DNA of 60,000 nucleotides from Bolinopsis microptera (taxonomy: Eukaryota; Ctenophora; Tentaculata; Lobata; Bolinopsidae): assembly GCF_026151205.1 (NCBI RefSeq), contig NC_087082.1, positions 20,424,494 through 20,484,493 of the forward strand, given 5' to 3'. The notes beneath the pieces are model-generated. The model saw only the letters and a program-made list of their open reading frames with translations, made no database searches and was not told the DNA's origin. This document shows, piece by piece, positions 40,941 through 52,224 of the stretch (positions are counted from its first letter, which is position 1; every line of letters begins with the position of its first letter). The translations under genes were made by a program, and so were the position numbers.

Positions 40941-41385
40941 GTTACCATGATTCTACTGAGAGGGTATTGTTAGTTAACCTAGTGTTACCATGGTTACCAT
41001 GATTCTACTGAGAGGGTATTGTTAGTTAACCTAGTGTTACCATGGTTACCATGATTCTAGTGAGAGGGTATTGTTAGTTAACCTAGTGTTACCATGGTTA
41101 CCATGATTCTAGTGAGAGGGTATTGTTAGTTAACCTAGTGTTACCATGGTTACCATGATTCTACTGAGAGGGTATTGTTAGTTAACCTAGTGTTACCATG
41201 GTTACCATGATTCTAGTGAGAGGGTATTGTTAGTTAACCTAGTGTTACCATGGTTACCATGATTCTAGTGAGAGGGTATTGTTAGTTAACCTAGTGTTAC
41301 CATGGTTACCATGATTCTAGTGAGAGGGTATTGTTAGTTAACCTAGTGTTACCATGGTTACCATGATTCTAGTGAGAGGGTATTC
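40941..41385. repeat. 52-bp satellite with X-box-like motifs
   Basis: About 8.5 nearly identical units of 52 bp beginning gttaccatggttaccatgat. Single-base variation is seen (attctact or attctagt). The array abuts the assembly gap, so its real length is probably greater. Each unit contains GTTACCATGGTTAC, an X-box-type sequence. Confidence 0.95.
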
Positions 41386-42883
41386 TTATTTGGTGAAATT
41401 ACTTTACTGCAGTACAAAACTGGAAACCTGTTTACCTGTTAAGTTATTTCTAACTTATTCATAATTGTTTTCCTATTTTTCTATAAAAAGTCAAAATTGG
41501 GTTCAGTTGTCCTGTATTTGTCCGGTCCAGTTGTTCATTATTTACAGTTACACCCACTTACCAACGTGTTCAATAATATCTCTTAGATCCTCCAAGTGAT
41601 CTTGAAAAGTACTTGGCTACTTGACTGTGTGACTGTGTATGACATTATGGTACCAAAAACAGTATTGTAATACTAAAACAGACAGTTGATATACTGAATC
41701 ATTAATTAAGTCAGAAACCAAACATTAAGGTATCAACATTGTTAAAAATGTCTTTGTATTTTTGAGATAATGTCGTTTTTTACGTTAATTCGGAATTGCT
41801 TCCATGACGTAGGGTTAAAATGCTTCCCTGAGGACTGACTAGGAGTTATTGGCAAAACCTGTTTTGGTCACATGGCAGCTGCTAGTAAAACACAAATTCA
41901 ATTGTCTAGGGTTTTGAAGTAATGTATACAATGTTACTAGCCTTGTGAAATGTAGCACTCATGGTAACCATGGTAACACTAACCATGGTAACACTAGGGT
42001 TTTGGTCGAGGTTAGGGTTGGAGATGGGGATTATGTAAAACCGTTTTGTTCGGCTGCAAAACCGTAAAAATTCAAATCGAGTAATAATTTTAGGGCGAGC
42101 AAAATAATATAAGCTTATACTCAGAAATTTTGGTTAAAAGATAAGGACACGAATATTATATAGGTAATGTAGCTACTCATGGTAACCATGGTAACACTCA
42201 TGGTAACCATGGTAACACTAGGGTTTTCGACACGACTCCAAGCATTTTTTTGAAAAAAATGTCTTCCAACCATCATATTTACAAATTTATTAAGTTTTAG
42301 AGCCAAAATTCTCGAGTTTGAATAACGTTATATTGATTAAAAACTAATTACTGTTTTACTATCATTATGCGATTGCCTTCAGAATATTAAAGAAAATATT
42401 CAAGAATTATGAAATTGTTTCCGTTGACAAATAACCGATAACCACTCCAATACCCTCAGAACGGACCCTGTTAATAACAATAAGCCGAATAACAGTATCG
42501 GCTTACCTTTTACTGCGAAATTGAATCCCTTGGGGCCACAACTTTCCCTTTCCTGAGGATCAACCGTACTTATTTAACCATTGTTGTGTGTTGTGTAATA
42601 ATGACAACCATTATTCTGGTCTATAAACAGGAGTGACCAAATATCGAACCATTAGTTCCAGTCCTTACACCCTAGAGGTAGTGTGATCACTCATGGTAAC
42701 CATGGTAACACACCCACTACAAAGTGCAAAATGGCAGTTTGATAACTCATGACAGGACATCTTCTCATTTAGCTGTTTTTATCTATCGGTTGTTTCATAA
42801 GGTGAGCACCCCGCCCCGTCCTGATTTTGCTATAAAAACATTTAAATTCTGTTAATTTTAGTGATAATTGCTTTTCATGACAG
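41386..42883. other. Intergenic or intronic sequence with dispersed X-box palindromes
   Basis: No clear gene. GTAACCATGGTAAC occurs at 41964, 42182, 42203 and 42695, usually followed by acactagggtttt. Otherwise AT-rich and without recognised features. Confidence 0.5.
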
Positions 42884-43054
42884 GAATTAGGGAAGGATGG
42901 AGGGGAGGATAAAGTTCACAAGCCTGATATAGCCCATCACGACCGGCCTGATATAATTACAAATTCCAAGAAATTCCAGGATTGGCAGAGACCTACACCA
43001 CACCACCAAATTCTCGGAAACATGGCTGATGTGATGCTGTTGAAGTCGTTCCAG
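42884..43054 (+). CDS. Internal exon of an unidentified host gene
   Basis: A 171-base segment (57 codons, phase 0 at both ends) bounded by acceptor ttttcatgacag and donor ccag/gtatca. It is open throughout (ELGKDGGEDKVHKP through ILGNMADVMLLKSFQ). The other two phases contain stops or are less protein-like. No flanking exons could be fixed. The downstream intron would hold the large 42-bp minisatellite. Family not recognised. Confidence 0.4.
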
Positions 43055-43084
43055 GTATCATTTTAAGTTGGATTTTCTCTCTGT

Positions 43085-44880
43085 GGTTTGGTTCTGTTAG
43101 TGCTGTCTTCTTTCTCTGTAGTTTGTCTGGTTCTTCTGTTAGTGCTGTCTTCTTTCTCTGTAGTTTGTCTGGTTCTTCTGTTAGTGCTGTCTTCTTTCTC
43201 TGTAGTTTGTCTGGTTCTTCTGTTAGTGTTGTCTTCTTTCTCTGTAGTTTGTCTGGTTCTTCTGTTAGTGTTGTCTTCTTTCTCTGTAGTTTGTCTGGTT
43301 CTTCTGTTAGTGCTGTCTTCTTTCTCTTTAGTTTGTTCTGGTTCTTCTGTTAGTGCTGTCTTCTTTCTCTGTAGTTTGTTTCGTTCTGTTAGTGCTGTCT
43401 TCTTTCTCTGAAGTTTGTCTGGTTCTTCTGTTAGTGTTTTCTTCTTTCTCTGTAGTTTGTCTGGTTCTTCTGTTAGTGCTGTCTTCTTTCTCTGTAGTTT
43501 GTTCTGGTTCTTTTGTTAGTGTTGTCTTCTTTCTCTGCAGTTTGTCTGGTTCTTCTGTTAGTGCTGTCTTCTTTCTCTGTAGTTTGTCTGGTTCTTCTGT
43601 TAGTGCTGTCTTCTTTCTCTGTAGTTTGTCTGGTTCTTCTGTTAGTGTTTTCTTCTTTCTCTGTAGTTTGTCTGGTTCTTCTGTTAGTGCTGTCTTCTTT
43701 CTCTGTAGTTTGTCTGGTTCTTCTGTTAGTGCTGTCTTCTTTCTCTGTAGTTTGTCTGGTTCTTCTGTTAGTGCTGTCTTCTTTCTCTGTAGTTTGTCTG
43801 GTTCTTCTGTTAGTGCTGTCTTCATTCTCTGTAGTTTGTTTGGTTCTTCTGTTAGTGTTGTCTTCATTCTCTGTAGTTTGTCTGGTTCTTCTGGTAGTGC
43901 TGTCTTCTTTCTCTGTAGTTTGTCTGGTTCTTCTGTTAGTGCTGTCTTCATTATCTGTAGTTTGTCTGGTTCTTCTGTCAGTGTTGTCTTCTTTCTCTGT
44001 AGTTTGTCTGGTTCTTTTGTTAGTGCTGTCTTCTTTCTCTGTAGTTTGTCTGGTTCTTCTGTTAGTGCTGTCTTCTTTCTCTGTAGTTTGTCTGGTTCTT
44101 CTGTTAGTGCTGTCTTCTTTCTCTGTAGTTTGTCTGGTTCTTCTGTTAGTGTTGTCTTCTTTCTCTGTAGTTTGTCTGGTTCTTCTGTTAGTGCTGTCTT
44201 CTTTCTCTGTAGTTTGTCTGGTTCTTCTGTTAGTGCTGTCTTCTTTCTCTGTAGTTTGTCTGGTTCTTCTGTTAGTGCTGTCTTCTTTCTCTGTAGTTTG
44301 TCTGGTTCTTCTGTTAGTGCTGTCTTCATTCTCTGTAGTTTGTCTGGTTCTTCTGTTAGTGCTGTCTTCATTCTCTGTAGTTTGTCTGGTTCTTCTGTTA
44401 GTGTTGTCTTCTTTCTCTGTAGTTTGTCTGGTTCTTATGTTAGTGCTGTCTTCTTTCTGTGTAGTTTGTCTGGTTCTTCTGTTAGTGCTGTCTTCTTTCT
44501 CTGTAGTTTGTCTGGTTCTTCTGTTAGTGCTGTCTTCTATCTCTGTAGTTTGTATGGTTCTTCTGTTAGTGCTGTCTTCTTTCTCTGTAGTTTGTCTGGT
44601 TCTTCTGTTAGTGCTGTCTTCTTTCTCTGTAGTTTGTCTGGTTCTTCTGTTAGTGCTGTCTTCTTTCTCTGTAGTTTGTCTGGTTCTTCTGTTAGTGCTG
44701 TCTTTTTTCTTTGTAGTTTGTCTGGTTCTTCTGTTAGTGCTGTCTTCTTTCTCTGTAGTTTGTCTGGTTCTTTTAGTGTTGTCTTCTTTCTCTGTAGTTT
44801 GTCTGGTTCTTCTGTTAGCGCTGTCTTCATTCTCTGTAGTTTGTCTGGTTCTCTTGTCAGCGATGTCTTCTTTTTAGTTT
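43085..44880. repeat. 42-bp minisatellite, about 43 units
   Basis: Unit ggttcttctgttagtgctgt plus 22 bases, 42 bp in total and thus 14 codons. This keeps long frames open on both strands. On the minus strand it reads KKTALTEEPDKLQR per unit. Units vary by single bases and by three indel-bearing copies. A unit near 44435 has a TAA stop in the minus frame, and several 1-2 base indels shift it, so there is no evidence that any frame is translated. Confidence 0.95.
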
Positions 44881-45530
44881 GATATGTTTGGTGCCTCCCT
44901 TAATTAATAAAATTTGCGAGATCGAGAAACCTTATAAAAATTTACAAATATCTAAGTTAATCGGTTCAGATCAGACAATTGACACAATTCATTGAACATT
45001 AACTTTCTGTGCCGGTATCAGTTACAGCTCAACAAATACAGATTTGCAAAGAATAAGACCTTTATTTATCTTATCGTCCCTTATTTTGACGAAGGGCCTA
45101 ATTCATAATAACCATTAATATTGACGCTAGCAGATTAAATTGTTGCAACGTTTTGTGATGAAAGATACCATTTTTCGTGGTCAAAGATTCGGCAGGTTTA
45201 ACGTTTCAATTAAATTATGGGAGGAATGAGAGTAATAAAAATATTTGATTAATTCGAACTCAATGAACACCTTGCCTCTACAACAGCTGAATCGGGTTAA
45301 TTCGTAGAGTGAACAACGTGATACAAGGTTAATTGAAAAATACGATGGTAAAGAATATTAAAGATCTGATTTTTGAAGGTTGGAGTAAGGAAATGATTAA
45401 ACACAAGCTGGGTTTTCTCAATTATTTCAGCACCCAATATTTTAATCTTTATTCCTAATATGTAAGATCTTTGATAATGTACCTTTAATTAATTTCAGAA
45501 GGATATCATAAGATTATTAAAGTAGATATC
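44881..45530. other. Non-coding interval
   Basis: AT-rich sequence between the minisatellite and the LINE fragment. No gene or repeat was recognised. Confidence 0.5.
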
Positions 45531-47285
45531 TTAGGAACCCAACATCGAATTCGATGTATCTTAGGCCGGTAACACCAACTGAGGTGAGTGAGGTGATTCT
45601 AAAATTTAAGAATAAGTCAACACTGGATACCAAAATTGGGCCGATGAAACTCGCAAACCATGATAGCAAGTTCACCGGTGTGATTTCTACTATCATAAAC
45701 TCATCATTTACACAGGGCATATTTCCAACTGCTCTTAAAACTGCACGCGTAATCCCTATCCACAAGGGAGGTAGTAAGACAGATGTCACTAACTATAGAC
45801 CCATATCTCTTCTTAGCTCATTCTCAAAAATTTACGAAAAGTTAATGCACACTAGAGTCCTTGAATTTCTTGATAAAAACGGCTCTCTGTTCGAAAGCCA
45901 ATACGGCTTTAGACCGGGGATGTCATGCGAGCATGCTCTTCTTAATGCACAGAACTCTATCCTTCATTACCTTGGCAGGAAACAAATTGCGGTGCTCCTA
46001 CTGTTAGACTACTCCAAAGCTTTCGACCTACTTGAACACAAAATTTTGCTTAAAAAACTGGAACACTACGGAATTAGAGGTATAGCACTAAGCTGGTTCG
46101 ACTCCTATCTTCACGATCGTCATCAGTTCGTCACAGTCAACGGGGTTGATTCCAGTCCCAAGACGATCAATTATGGTATTCCTCAAGGCTCTATTCTGGG
46201 CCCCCTACTCTTCGTCATCTATATAAACGACCTCCCCGGAATCTCAGACCTGGCCAAGTTCATACTTTACGCCGATGATGCAAATATTATAGTCACGGGC
46301 CATAACGAGGAAGAAATTCAAAGTAAGCTCTCCATGATTGCAACACTTCTAGTGAATTGGGTAAGTAGCAACGGGCTTTCTTTAAACCTGAAGAAGACCC
46401 ACTATATGGTCTTCAGTAACCGTAAAGTAGATTATTCCAAAATAAGTCTCAACATATCTGGAACAAACATTGAACGGGTTACTGAGGCACGGTTTCTGGG
46501 TGTTATAATTGATGAGAAACTAACATGGTGTAAACATATCACAGCGGTAAGATTAAAAATGAGTAGGTACATAGGCATCATGTTCAAATTAAAACGACAT
46601 CTGCCCCTAAAAGTGCGACTACAACTCTACCATAGTTTTATTGAGGCACATGTTAACTACTGCTCGTTAGCCTGGGGATTCGCGGCAAAATGTCACATTG
46701 AGACATTATTCCGTAGACAAAAGCAAGGAATGCGGATGGTTATGCCAGGATATGTAAATTACTTTTACAAAGACGGCAAATTGCCAGCTCACACCAGAGA
46801 AGCATTCTGCAAATTTGAGATTTTGACAATACACGGCATCATCGTAAAGAATGCGCTTACATTAATGCACCGCATGAAGCACTTTCCTAACACAGTACCT
46901 GTATCAATTAGAAATTTGTTTCCAGATAACATACCCACGCATGGTTCAAATCATGAGAACAGTAGCGAATGGCTAGATACGTACAATAACCGATGTTTCA
47001 AAGCATCCATCTTTTTTAAAGGACCTTTACTAGCTCTAACAGACACCAACAAGAACATCACGTCCCTACCTAGCTTATTTTCAATAAATATTTACAAATC
47101 GAACGCAAAACGCGTGCTTCTTGAGCAACAGTCAACACTAGCTAACTCAGAGGACAGCTGGCCAGCATTTCTGCTACACAACGTACCTGGTTTGAGGAAG
47201 TCCAATAGATGAGGGATGATTGAGTAATACAGCGACCAATAATCGCTAAATCATGACATCATATCATAACATAACATAACATAGG
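45530..47285 (+). mobile_element. 5'-truncated LINE, relative of the AlkB-SGNH LINE family
   Basis: Begins within the RT-upstream region and ends with a short tail of (ataac)n units near 47262-47283. Endonuclease and ORF1 are missing. The sequence is recognisably related to 34.8-36.5 kb but clearly diverged, so it is a different subfamily. Confidence 0.85.
45554..47212 (+). pseudogene. LINE reverse transcriptase fragment with intact RT core
   Basis: 552 codons remain open: NYRPISLLS, QYGFRPGMSCEHAL, LDYSKAFDLLEH, GIPQGSILGPLLFVIYIND and YADDANII, followed by the C-terminal region ending LRKSNR. RT catalytic residues are all present, but the N-terminal finger and endonuclease are lost, so it cannot mobilise itself. 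The ATG is an internal Met. Confidence 0.9.
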
Positions 47286-48534
47286 ACGACAGCAAACACA
47301 CAATAAACGAGCAGTAATAAACAACGTTCGCTTAATGGACTGACATATTTCAGCATATTTTTCACTGCCAAAGCGCTGATAACAGCAAGCCTTACCCCAC
47401 TCCGCGCGGCTTTTTAATGCACTAAATCTTAAAGATAATTCTCGCGATAAAATTTTCATCGTCACGCTTGAAAATTTCTAGAAATTAGAATAGCCGTATA
47501 TTATAACAAACTATAGCAAGCAGAATTAAAAGATAAAAGGTTCTGGGACTTGAGTGGTACAAATAAAATGAAAGGCATGCTAATCATGCTCACGTACTGT
47601 AATGTGTCGAGAGTTTTTTTAATTTTTACTATTTGACAAAATAATTGATCTTTTTAGTGTGAGTGTGATTTCAACTTTGAGTTTGAAAATATTTTGAAAC
47701 GACTTTCGATATTATTGATTATTATATTTAATAAACTGTCTCAAAGCCCTTAGAGGTGGCTCTATACGGGTCTTTACAACAACAAAAAATTATTTTTAAC
47801 TGTAAAATTCAAGGAGAAAGTGTCTCAATGGGAAATGGGGCTGTTGGTTGGAAACTGCTCTTTTGACTGTTAGAAGTGTATAACAAGGTGGTCTGTGCTA
47901 AAGATAACATGCTGCTTTAACTCTATAACAAGTATAACAGCATCATCTCAAAAGGAAAAGCACTTGTAATATCTTTAACCCGCCACTTATTTACATTATT
48001 TTCAGAAAAAAATTTGAAAATCCACCAAATTTACCTGCCATATTGCTAAATTCTACCAAATTTTCCTTCCATTCTGCGTTTTTGTTTGCAGTTTCGAAGT
48101 AAAAAACATTTAAAATTAAAAGTATTGTAGTATAATATCTCTGTTGATATGAATAGAAGTAAGTTTAAATAGGTCATAAGTATCATAGCACCGTATCAAT
48201 CAGTTTAACAGTACTTGCTCGTCCATTACAACCAAAATATTTAATTTTTTCGAATAAAACCACCTAGTTATGGTCGGAATATAGAGTGAGTTCATGACGC
48301 TTGTTTCACTGTAATAAAGGAATGATAAAATTATTATGCCATATACACTCTCAGAACTTCAAAAGTTGACTCAGCGGGTTTTATTATGGCGGGTGAAAAT
48401 AATGGCGGGTTATATTATGGCTGAATTTCCCGAAAAACCGCCAAATTTAACCCGTCATAATCAAACGAACTAAGGTATCATAACAACAAGGTAAAACGTA
48501 TATTGAATATTGATGAGGCAGAAAAAATAAATCA
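47286..48534. other. Non-coding interval
   Basis: Mostly AT-rich and featureless. At 48375-48470 there is a patch of attatggcggg and its near-inverse (ccgccaaatttaacccg), weakly resembling sequence at 53660-53830, probably remnants of one short repeat family. Confidence 0.45.
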
Positions 48535-48750
48535 CCAAATGTTTTGAATGATAGAAACTGCTATGATCAGATGGGAGAGACCACTACACAAATGTTTTGA
48601 ATGATAGAAATTGCCAGTTTCAAACTGGTATGATCAGATGGGAGAGTCCACTACACAAATGTTTTGAATGATAGAAACTGGTATGATCAGATCAGATGGG
48701 AGAGACCACTAAGAAAGTGGTATGATCAGATGGGAGAGACCACTACACGA
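48535..48750. repeat. Irregular tandem repeat, unit about 60 bp
   Basis: Three to four units of acaaatgttttgaatgatag followed by tatgatcagatgggagagac, with partial internal duplications. Confidence 0.8.
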
Positions 48751-49700
48751 TTAAATACACCGGAAATGGTTGTAGAATGTAGGGCTCGAATAGGGCTCGC
48801 AAAGTGAACCATAAGAGCCCCCAATTTGTCAGGACCCCCTGGTATACCTTCCTGCCTGCCATGACGTCGTGTGAACTTACAGCCTCTTTAATGTTAACCA
48901 GCACAAAGTCAAAAGAAATGTAACTCTTTAACGGTCTGCAGATTTAGAACACCTCGTAAAAACAACAAATAAATAAAAATATATTTGAGTAGTTCCCCGA
49001 CAGAACAGTAAAAATCTTAACAAAGTCGTGAAATCTGGTCGAAGGAGGCTATAGATAAAGAAAAATATATCATGGACATTATGCCATAGTCCTCTGGGTA
49101 GTATTGTCAAACATAATTGTTGATGACCCAATTATGATATCTTACATTAGTATACAAATTACCTTTATAGCTTTATGCAGCAATAAAAGAGCAATACAAG
49201 AGCCCGTTAAATTGAAATTTCATAAATCATTATGTATCACCAGATTATGATAGATTGGAGGGCCCGTTTATTAATTGAACTCTATTACACCTAAGAGTTA
49301 TAAGATTATCAGAATTACTACATAACCTTTAGCCCTCTAGGGAATAGAGATATGGTCTGGTCATTGGTCAATGGAATACGGCTAAGCTTAAAAAGGAAAT
49401 ATATCAAAAATCCCTTATTGCTAGAAAAACTTGGACGATCGATTTAAGAAAACTCATTGTAACCATGGTAACACTAGATTATTTCTTTTAGTTGGATTGT
49501 CTACCCCACAACTATAGGATCAACGATGGAATAAATAAATCTCAATCTGCTCGCTTTGGATACTTCTATTATAAACTATACACATGAAATCTTCTTTTGC
49601 AGAGAAGATATAACATAGTCATTAGTCATTAAACTATTAAATAGATAACCCGATTTCTAGAGGATTCTGATGATCCAGTCTTTAAAAGATAAAACCACAT
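48751..49700. other. Non-coding interval with a shared 30-bp motif
   Basis: The phrase aacaaagtcgtgaaatctgg and its neighbour cagaacagta at 48995-49042 recur at 52088-52142, marking another dispersed repeat. X-box-like GTAACCATGGTAAC is at 49459-49472. No gene was seen. Confidence 0.5.
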
Positions 49701-49704
49701 TCGA

Positions 49705-50010
49705 AGTGGGAAACGGTTCCTGAAGAGCTTAATAAACGGTTCCTGAAGAGCTTAATAAACGGTTCCTGAAGAGCTTAATAAACGGTTCCTGAAGAGCTTA
49801 ATAAACGGTTCCTGAAGAGCTGAATAAACGGTTCCTGAAGAGCTTAATAAACGGTTCCTGAAGAGCTTAATAAACGGTTCCTGAAGAGCTTAATAAACGG
49901 TTCCTGAAGAGCTGAATAAACGGTTCCTGAAGAGCTTAATAAACGGTTCCTGAAGAGCTGAATAAACGGTTCCTGAAGAGCTTAATAAACGGTTCCTGAA
50001 GAGCTTAATA
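49705..50010. repeat. 23-bp minisatellite, about 13 units
   Basis: Unit aacggttcctgaagagctta plus three bases, with a few units having gctgaat for gcttaat. On its right edge a 49-codon plus-strand frame (50005-50154, SWYEEDYQKMPEEKLVKFYK at its start) runs out of the array with protein-like composition. The array may have expanded from coding sequence of an unrecognised gene. Confidence 0.9.
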
Positions 50011-50555
50011 TCTTGGTATGAAGAAGACTATCAAAAGATGCCAGAAGAAAAGCTCGTCAAGTTCTATAAAATTAGAATTTCAAAGACAATGTTTGGGAAA
50101 TTTAGATTTGATTGGATATGTAAAACCAAATTACCGAGAGTTTGGATCAATTGAAATCTAATCCAATCGAAATAATACGACACTTATAAATGCCTCTGTA
50201 CGTGAAACGACCTAGGCCCAGGCACGTGATAATATTAAGAGACCGGAATTGAACCTGGGACTCTGTACGCAGAGAAAGTTCTATAGAATTATGCGATTAC
50301 CTAACCACTAGTTACATACCCCCATATACCACCCCCATTACCACCACCAGGCATGCTGTCAGGGAGGCGCCAATGGTGTCCAATTTTCCGGGACCTAAAT
50401 TATCTATTCGTTGGCCAATTTCATATTTCTTCATACTCACATACTGGTCAAAAGGCCTTAAAAGCATTCGACCCAGCTAAAAACGTGTCAATAATATCCC
50501 CCAAGGTAGTCGCAGAAATACGTCAGACATCAGATAGAAAGAGGAAAAATTTAGT

Positions 50556-50645
50556 GTTACCATGGTTACAGCTGCTTACTCTACAGTACTTGCTGTACAA
50601 TCTAGTGTTACCATGGTTACAGCTGCTTACTCTACAGTACTTGCT
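50556..50645. repeat. 50-bp tandem duplication containing an X-box motif
   Basis: Two copies of gttaccatggttacagctgc plus about 30 bases. Each includes GTTACCATGGTTAC (50556-50569 and 50607-50620). Confidence 0.85.
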
Positions 50646-50771
50646 TTAGATAAACCATATCTTTCAGCTAATCATGGGAAAGATGCGAAGGAGAGGAGAT
50701 TGAGATTTAGAAAATTGTTAAACTTCATAGAAAACCGTAATATCAACTATTCTACTATAAAAAAAAGTTAA

Positions 50772-52219
50772 AACTTTAAAACGACAGCTTAAAAGCTGGC
50801 CAAACTGAACAGTTAAATTGTCAGACAAGATCAGATCTGCGCCCAAAACACAAAGACCGCGAGGACGGAAAATAAGCCGTACGAAGTGTGCAGTGAATGA
50901 TCGTTTGAACAAGGACACTAGCTGTATCATGGGCACAGGAAAATCAATGTGACTCAGGTGTTACACAGATTTAGTCTTCACTTACACAAGTACACTCAAA
51001 GTAGCTGGTCTCTACCAAACTTCCGGGAAATCGAGGCAAAACGGACGTGTTACCATGGTGACGTGCTGCGCTTAGGAAACAAACCATGATTATGTTCGCT
51101 TGTATTTAACTTGTTCGATTTATGATCGGCAAGTATCGACCATATTTCTTATATAAATACTAACATTAAATAAACTCAATAACAGAAATACCTCTCTGAC
51201 GTTTGCAATTACAATGCCCGAGATTAAAATAACGTGCTCATTTACATATTACGTAAGCCATATTTCGTGATGATATATGTACCGATTGAACAGGCTCAAA
51301 CCAGTGCGGTTCTGTTTAGGTTGGGTAACTGAATCTATGTAAGATCGGTCTCGGACAAGTCTTTGATCTTTTGAAGGATTTATAAAACATTGGATGCTGA
51401 ACTCGAACTCGGATCGAAACCCAAATTCTTCGAAGATGTTATGTTGGAGTTAAAGAAAAGGAACATCAAAAATCGACAATTATGTTTCGTTAAATTCTTT
51501 CCAAAACGTTAACACTCTATCTCTATACTGGTTCTATAATGCGAACCAGCTTTTTAGCGTCCAGGGTGGAAATAAGAGAGAGCTCAGAAAACGACGGACG
51601 TGTTACCATGGTAACGGTGCGTTTGTGCAATCATGAAGAGTACATTTCAGGAACATTTTAATATGTAATAAGAGTATATATCCTTAAATATTAATATAAT
51701 ATTAATATTAACAATTTATTGAATATGATGTCATGAGGCAAAATGAATTTTATCCGGAACTATAAACCATCACAAAATTGTAATAAGGTAAAATAGATTC
51801 AGCCGAAACAAAATAGACCACAAGGGACTTGTGGTATGATCCTATAATGACCCCAACAGCTGCAGCTGAATATAGTGGTTTATGGCTGACATAACACGTG
51901 CTGCGCGCACAACAACACGTGCGTAACACGTGCTGCGCGCACCGTAACACGTGACTTTAAAAGTAGACGTGTCTCACGTCTGATCCTGGGTAATGGTTTA
52001 TTGGTCGCAGACGCAGTGACACAGCGTGACAATATATATGTATAACACCAGTTCCAAGCTTTTATCAAAACTCAACCGAACACCCCGCCAGAACAGTAAG
52101 AATCTAAACTAAGGGGTAACAAAGTCGTGAAATCTGGTCGAAGAAGACCAGCTTCAAACGAATTCCAGCATAAATTATCAGCATAAATATTCAATTGCAA
52201 GTTAAATTTCCAAACCGGT
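50772..52219. other. Non-coding interval with X-box and E-box motifs
   Basis: No gene was recognised. Contains GTTACCATGGTGAC (51049-51062), the perfect palindrome GTTACCATGGTAAC (51602-51615) and a cluster of CACGTG sites (51895-51957). Confidence 0.5.
51890..51957. repeat. CACGTG-rich short repeat
   Basis: Four CACGTG hexamers within 65 bp, arranged as two copies of taacacgtgctgcgcgca with shorter linking units. CACGTG is the core of bHLH-type E-boxes. GC-rich compared with the flanks. Confidence 0.75.
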
Positions 52220-52224
52220 GTAAA

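Noticed and set aside
40709-40973. Frames running through the N block
   Set aside because: Translation of unknown bases, with no real sequence support.
40941-41385. CRISPR-like regular repeats
   Set aside because: Units are contiguous 52-bp copies with no unique spacers, in a eukaryotic genome with introns and LINEs. This is a satellite.
41562-41600. 39-base minus-strand candidate exon (HLEDLRDIIEHV) with acceptor ttttcaag and donor gtaagtggg
   Set aside because: The signals are plausible, but it is too short and isolated, with no neighbouring exon found.
43328-44882. Long plus- and minus-strand frames across the 42-bp array
   Set aside because: Artefact of a 42-bp, stop-poor unit. A nonsense codon and indels interrupt the most gene-like (minus) frame. 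Annotated as minisatellite only.
50353-50771. Plus-strand frames of 98 and 69 codons around the 50-bp duplication
   Set aside because: A large part of each is encoded by the duplicated X-box-containing sequence. The remaining parts show no domain. A short exon-like piece before 50512 is possible but unsupported.
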